A DNA stretch of 64,000 nucleotides, taken from NCBI RefSeq assembly GCF_025231525.1, contig NZ_CP103057.1, positions 1,257,001-1,321,000 on the forward strand. The letters are read 5' to 3'. Shown one piece after another: positions 60,150 to 64,000 of the stretch. Source of the stretch: Sphingomonas endolithica. GTDB taxonomy: Bacteria; Pseudomonadota; Alphaproteobacteria; Sphingomonadales; Sphingomonadaceae. Made by a program: the position numbers and the translations under genes. Position 1 is the first letter of the stretch. Each line of letters starts with the position of its first letter. The notes beneath the pieces were generated by a model, which saw nothing but the letters and a program-made list of their open reading frames with translations, did no database searches and was not told the DNA's origin.

Positions 60150-62321
60150 ATGTCGTCCCGCGCCCGCGTCCTCGTCCTCAATTCCGCGCTCGGGCCGCTC
60201 GATTACCGCGTGCCGCAGGGGATGGCGGTCGAACCAGGATCGATCGTCATTGCACCGCTCGGGCCCCGCCAGTTGCTGGGCGTCGTGTGGGAGCCCGAGC
60301 GCATGCCTTCCGATGCCGAGGTCGGCGACAACAGGTTGCGCAACCTGGTCGGCGTGGTGGATGCGCCGCCGCTTGCCGCGCCGCTCCGGCGATTGGTGGA
60401 GTGGACCGCGGGCTATTACCTCGCGCCACCTGCGGCGGTGGTGCGTATGGCGATGCCGTCCTCCTCCGCGCTGGAAGGCGTGAAGACGATCACCGAATAT
60501 CGCGCCACCGGCGAGTTGCCCGATCGGCTGACGCCGCAGCGTGAGCAGGCACTGCAGCGGATCGGCGACCGGCAAGGATTGATCCGCGAGCTGGCGACGA
60601 TCGCCGACGTGTCCGACGCGGTGGTGCGCGGGCTGGTCAAGGTCGGCGCGCTGGAGGCGATCGCGGTCGATATCGACAGCCCCTTCCCCTTACCCGACCC
60701 CGACTTCCAGCAACCCGCATTGTCGCCGGACCAGCGCGCCGCCTCTGCCGATCTGGTCGCTGGCGTCCAGGCGCGCGACTTCCAGCCGACCTTGCTCGAC
60801 GGGGTCACCGGATCGGGCAAGACGGAGGTGTATTTCGAGGCGGTGGCGGCGGCGATCCGCGAAGGCCGCCAGACGCTCGTCCTGCTGCCGGAGATCGCGC
60901 TGACCGAGCCGTTCCTGCAGCGGTTCACCGCACGTTTCGGGTGCGAGCCCGTCGCCTGGCATTCGGGCTTGCGCAGTTCGCAACGGCGCCGCGCATGGCG
61001 CGCCATCTCCACCGGTCAGGCGCTGGTGACGGTCGGCGCGCGTTCGTCCTTGTTCCTGCCTTATGCCAATCTCGGGTTGATCGTCGTCGACGAGGCGCAT
61101 GAGACGAGCTTCAAGCAGGAAGACGGCGTGCATTATCATGCGCGCGACGTTGCGGTGATGCGCGGCAAGTTCGAAAGCTGTCCGGTGATCCTCGCCTCGG
61201 CCACGCCGGCGATCGAGACCCGGCAACAGGTCGCGCTCGGCCGCTATGCCGAACTGAAGCTGCCCGGCCGCTGGGGGGCGGCGGAGATGCCGGCGATCGA
61301 GGCGATCGACCTGATCCAGAGCCCGCCCGACCGTGGCCGCTGGATCGCGCCCAAGCTCGTTGCCGCAATGGAGGAGACGCTCGCACGGCGCGAACAGGTG
61401 CTGCTGTTCCTCAACCGGCGGGGATATGCGCCGCTCACGCTCTGCCGCATCTGCGGGCACCGCTTCCAATGCCCCAATTGCACCGCCTGGATGGTCGAGC
61501 ACCGGCTGATCAGCCGCATCACCTGCCACCATTGCGGGCATCTGGAACCCACGCCGCGCGTCTGCCCCGAATGCGGCAACGAGGATACGTTGGTCGCGGT
61601 CGGCCCCGGCGTCGAGCGCATCGCCGACGAGGTAAAATTGCTGTTCCCGGACGCCAAGACCGCGGTCGTCACCTCGGACACGATCTGGTCGCCGGCCAAG
61701 GCGGCGGAGTTCGTCGCTCGGATGGAAGCGCACGACATCGACATCGTCGTCGGGACGCAGCTCGTCACCAAGGGCTATCACTTTCCCAACCTGACGCTGG
61801 TTGGCGTGATCGATGCCGATCTCGGGCTGAACGGCGGCGACTTGCGCGCGAGCGAACGCACGTTCCAGCAGATATGCCAGGTATCGGGCCGCGCCGGCCG
61901 CGGCGCCAAGCCCGGCCATGTCTATATCCAGACCCACAGCCCCGACGCACCGGTGATGCGCGCGCTGATTTCGGGCGATGCGGAATCCTTCTACGAGACG
62001 GAGACGGAGTCGCGCCGCGAGGCGGGGGCACCGCCCTTTGGCCGCTTTGCCGGCATCATCGTGTCGAGCGAGGACAAGGCGGCCGCGCATGAAACAGCCA
62101 CGCTGATCGGCCGCACCGCGCCGCGGCTGGAGGGCATGGAGACCTACGGCCCCGCCCCCGCCCCGCTTGCCATGCTCCGCGGCCGGCATCGCTTCCGGCT
62201 GCTGGTACATGCACGCCGCGCGCTGGACGTACAGGACGTCATCCGCGAGTGGCTCGGCGCATTGGACTGGTCGAGCAAAGTGCGGGTCACCGTGGATATC
62301 GACCCTTACAGCTTCGTGTGA
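60150..62321 (+). CDS. priA: Primosomal replication-restart helicase
   Basis: PriA recognises stalled forks and reloads the replisome. The 723-residue protein has an N-terminal 3'-end-binding domain (DYRVPQGMAVEPGSIV), Walker [15 protein letters not shown] (about residue 225), VVDEAHETSFKQED (motif II) and the paired zinc sites CRICGHRFQCPNC and CHHCGHLEPTPRVCPECG (about 430-480). Full length. The start at MSSRARVLVL fits the family; longer in-frame sequence is antisense to the neighbouring gene. Confidence 0.97.
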   Translation: MSSRARVLVLNSALGPLDYRVPQGMAVEPGSIVIAPLGPRQLLGVVWEPERMPSDAEVGDNRLRNLVGVVDAPPLAAPLRRLVEWTAGYYLAPPAAVVRMAMPSSSALEGVKTITEYRATGELPDRLTPQREQALQRIGDRQGLIRELATIADVSDAVVRGLVKVGALEAIAVDIDSPFPLPDPDFQQPALSPDQRAASADLVAGVQARDFQPTLLDGVTGSGKTEVYFEAVAAAIREGRQTLVLLPEIALTEPFLQRFTARFGCEPVAWHSGLRSSQRRRAWRAISTGQALVTVGARSSLFLPYANLGLIVVDEAHETSFKQEDGVHYHARDVAVMRGKFESCPVILASATPAIETRQQVALGRYAELKLPGRWGAAEMPAIEAIDLIQSPPDRGRWIAPKLVAAMEETLARREQVLLFLNRRGYAPLTLCRICGHRFQCPNCTAWMVEHRLISRITCHHCGHLEPTPRVCPECGNEDTLVAVGPGVERIADEVKLLFPDAKTAVVTSDTIWSPAKAAEFVARMEAHDIDIVVGTQLVTKGYHFPNLTLVGVIDADLGLNGGDLRASERTFQQICQVSGRAGRGAKPGHVYIQTHSPDAPVMRALISGDAESFYETETESRREAGAPPFGRFAGIIVSSEDKAAAHETATLIGRTAPRLEGMETYGPAPAPLAMLRGRHRFRLLVHARRALDVQDVIREWLGALDWSSKVRVTVDIDPYSFV

Positions 62322-62359
62322 GCTTGAAGCACGGTGGCTTTGCTGGAACAACTCACCGC

Positions 62360-63871
62360 ATGACCATGACGCGATTGCTGATCCTGCTGGCGATGATGCT
62401 CGGCTTCACCGCCCCGGCTCGGGCCGACGACATCTCCGCTGCCGCGCGCGGGGTCGTGCGGGTGGTGACGATCGCGGTGGTGGATGACGAGGTGGTGGGC
62501 TTTGGCCATGGCAGCGGCTTTGCCGTCGCGCCCAATCGTATCGTCACCAATGCCCATGTCGTGGAGCTTGCCGCGCGGTACCCCGAGAACGTGGTGGTGG
62601 GCGTGGTGCCGTCGGAAGGCGACAAATCGTATCAAGGCAAGGTGATCGCGATCGATACCGCGCGCGATCTTGCGCTGATCGAGTTCACCGGGGTCAAGCT
62701 GGCACCGCTCGCCGTCTATGGCGGCTCGGTCGAGGAAGGCGGGTCGGTGACGGCGCTCGGCTATCCCGGCAATGTCGATCTCGCCACCGCACGGTCGTCG
62801 GCCGATTATATCCGCCCGTTGTCGCCGATCCGCACCGAAGGCGTGTTCTCGGGCCGGCGGACGATGTCCGATGTGCAGGTGCTGCTCCACACCGCTGGCA
62901 TCGCGCGCGGCAATTCGGGCGGGCCGCTGCTCGATGCCTGCGGCCGCGTGGTCGGGGTCAATTCGGCCCTGACGCGCGGCGAGGAGGGCGATGCGAATTT
63001 CGGCTTTGCCATCGCCGATGTCGAGCTCGTCACCTTCCTGCGCGCCGCCGGCCAGCCCTTCACCGCTGCGGCCAGCACATGCACGAGCATCGCCGAACAG
63101 TTACGCCAGGATAGCGACGCCGACGCGCGTGCCACGGCCGACGCGCAAAAGGCGCAGCAGGAGGCCGCAGGCCGCGCCGAGCGCGAGCGCGCCGCCGCCT
63201 TGGTCGCCGCGGGCGATGCGGCACAGCGCACGCGCGAGAACATCATCGCGCTGGCGGCCGTATTGCTGGTGGCGGGCGCGCTTGCGCTGGCGGGCGCCGG
63301 CTTCCTCGAACTGCGCGCGCAGCGCACCGCAGCGATCTGGGTCGCGATCGTCGGTGCGCTCGGCCTGGTGGCGGCGCTTGCCGTGTTCCTGATGCGCCCG
63401 AGCGGCACACCGATGCTGCCCGTCGTCACGGCGACATCGGCCGCCGCGGTCAGCAGCGACGCCGGCATGGGCAAGCTCGTCTGCACCGTCGTCCCCGCGC
63501 GCAGCCGCATCACCGTCTCCTCGACGGCGGATGTGGCGCTCGACTGGGGCGATGGCGGCTGCATGAACGGCCGCACGCAATATGCCGAGAATGGCCGCAA
63601 GTGGGACCGCATCCTGGTGCCGGGCGAGGAGCAGACCGTGTCCGTCCTGCAATTCGATCCTGCGACGCGGATCTACACCAACACGCGCTACCTGCTGTCG
63701 GGCGCGCAGATGGACAGCGCGCGCAAGATCCGCAGTCAGGTGAAGCTGAAGGCCTGTTCGCCCGATATCGCCGCCCGCGCCAATCTGTCGACGCAGCAGG
63801 CGGCGATCCGCAGCGCGCTGCCGCCGCTGCCCAATGAGCGGATCGTCTATTCCTGCAGCGCGGCGCGCTGA
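62360..63871 (+). CDS. Exported trypsin-like serine protease with two membrane helices
   Basis: The 503-residue protein has a signal peptide (ILLAMMLGFTAPARA), then an S1-type protease domain with His in TNAHVVEL, Asp in ARDLALIEF and Ser in ARGNSGGPLLD (about residues 59, 95 and 183). An Ala/Glu/Arg-rich coiled segment (about 240-295) leads to two hydrophobic helices (about 298-315 and 330-345) and a C-terminal domain with four Cys (for example LVCTVVP, DGGCMNG). There is no PDZ domain, so it is not a classical DegP. Periplasmic quality control is plausible. It follows priA by 38 bases. Confidence 0.88.
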   Translation: MTMTRLLILLAMMLGFTAPARADDISAAARGVVRVVTIAVVDDEVVGFGHGSGFAVAPNRIVTNAHVVELAARYPENVVVGVVPSEGDKSYQGKVIAIDTARDLALIEFTGVKLAPLAVYGGSVEEGGSVTALGYPGNVDLATARSSADYIRPLSPIRTEGVFSGRRTMSDVQVLLHTAGIARGNSGGPLLDACGRVVGVNSALTRGEEGDANFGFAIADVELVTFLRAAGQPFTAAASTCTSIAEQLRQDSDADARATADAQKAQQEAAGRAERERAAALVAAGDAAQRTRENIIALAAVLLVAGALALAGAGFLELRAQRTAAIWVAIVGALGLVAALAVFLMRPSGTPMLPVVTATSAAAVSSDAGMGKLVCTVVPARSRITVSSTADVALDWGDGGCMNGRTQYAENGRKWDRILVPGEEQTVSVLQFDPATRIYTNTRYLLSGAQMDSARKIRSQVKLKACSPDIAARANLSTQQAAIRSALPPLPNERIVYSCSAAR

Positions 63872-63999
63872 TCCCGGCGACGCACCCAGGAAGGCTGCAC
63901 GATCCTGCCCCGGCGTCGTGCCACGACCAGCAGCGCGATGCCGAAGCTGGTGCATACGGCGATCGCCGGCAGCGATGCCTCGGCACCGAACGTGCCGCC
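63847..63999 (-). CDS. 3' end of an unidentified leftward membrane-protein gene (partial)
   Basis: Reading leftward from the window edge gives 50 residues before a TAG stop: GGTFGAEASLPAIAVCTSFG, then IALLVVARRRGRIVQP and a basic tail. A hydrophobic helix followed by Arg-rich residues looks like the C-terminus of an inner-membrane transporter. It overlaps the 3' end of the protease gene tail to tail by 25 bases. The rest lies beyond the window, so the family cannot be named. Confidence 0.5.
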   Translation of the reverse strand, partial: GGTFGAEASLPAIAVCTSFGIALLVVARRRGRIVQPSWVRRRDQRAALQE

Positions 64000-64000
64000 G

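Overview
The window is a high-GC alphaproteobacterial chromosome segment, most probably from a Sphingomonas-type organism (Sphingomonadaceae). The support is the RpoB/RpoC sequences, TonB boxes of the DIVVTG/DIVVTA type, the hemW / lpoA-like / rsmI / yraN / gshB block, and abundant CCGTTCGT...ACGAACGG intergenic palindromes. No rRNA, tRNA, CRISPR array, phage or complete insertion sequence was seen. Genus-level assignment is inference from pattern recognition, not from a search.

Layout. 1-6908: an RND multidrug efflux operon (small orphan protein, periplasmic adaptor, MexF/AcrB-type pump, outer-membrane factor) whose cistrons are separated by palindromic repeats. 7223-9547: an iron-type locus read leftward (PepSY protein, small membrane protein) in which the TonB-dependent receptor has collapsed to 73 codons behind a Fur-box-like site. 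9530-11262: divergent AraC regulator and SDR oxidoreductase. 11547-13810: SulP anion transporter overlapping a beta-carbonic anhydrase. 13898-17411: operator-like palindrome, promoter, cobalamin riboswitch, a frameshifted metE and a tandem-hotdog thioesterase. 17504-19756: small leftward genes, including an XRE regulator, a DUF2975 protein and a twin-palindrome operator. 19787-23158: alpha-amino acid ester hydrolase-like enzyme and a Pro/Thr-rich membrane protein.

23279-32167 is the rpoB-rpoC operon with a near-consensus promoter and a strong terminator. 32367-36675 carries a TonB receptor and an S9 peptidase. 37126-38118 is a Tat-signal SDR; 38173-40239 is modABC for molybdate uptake. 40388-43462 is a cluster of orphan, mostly small membrane genes. 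43856-62321 is mostly housekeeping: lepA, a peroxiredoxin, a UVR-motif protein, uvrB, fpr, hemW, an LpoA-like lipoprotein, rsmI, yraN, gshB, dedA, xerC, a GAF-PAS-GGDEF cyclase and priA. The window ends with a membrane-anchored trypsin-like protease and the 3' end of an unidentified membrane protein.

The most novel-looking signals are: (1) three ~148-bp intergenic elements, all in gaps between convergent genes, that fold as a symmetric four-way junction with compensatory base changes between copies; (2) the internally deleted TonB receptor with its regulatory site and partner genes still in place; (3) a one-base A-run insertion in metE beneath an intact B12 riboswitch and a perfect 13-bp-arm palindrome. 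I saw no large undescribed multigene system such as a defence island or biosynthetic cluster.
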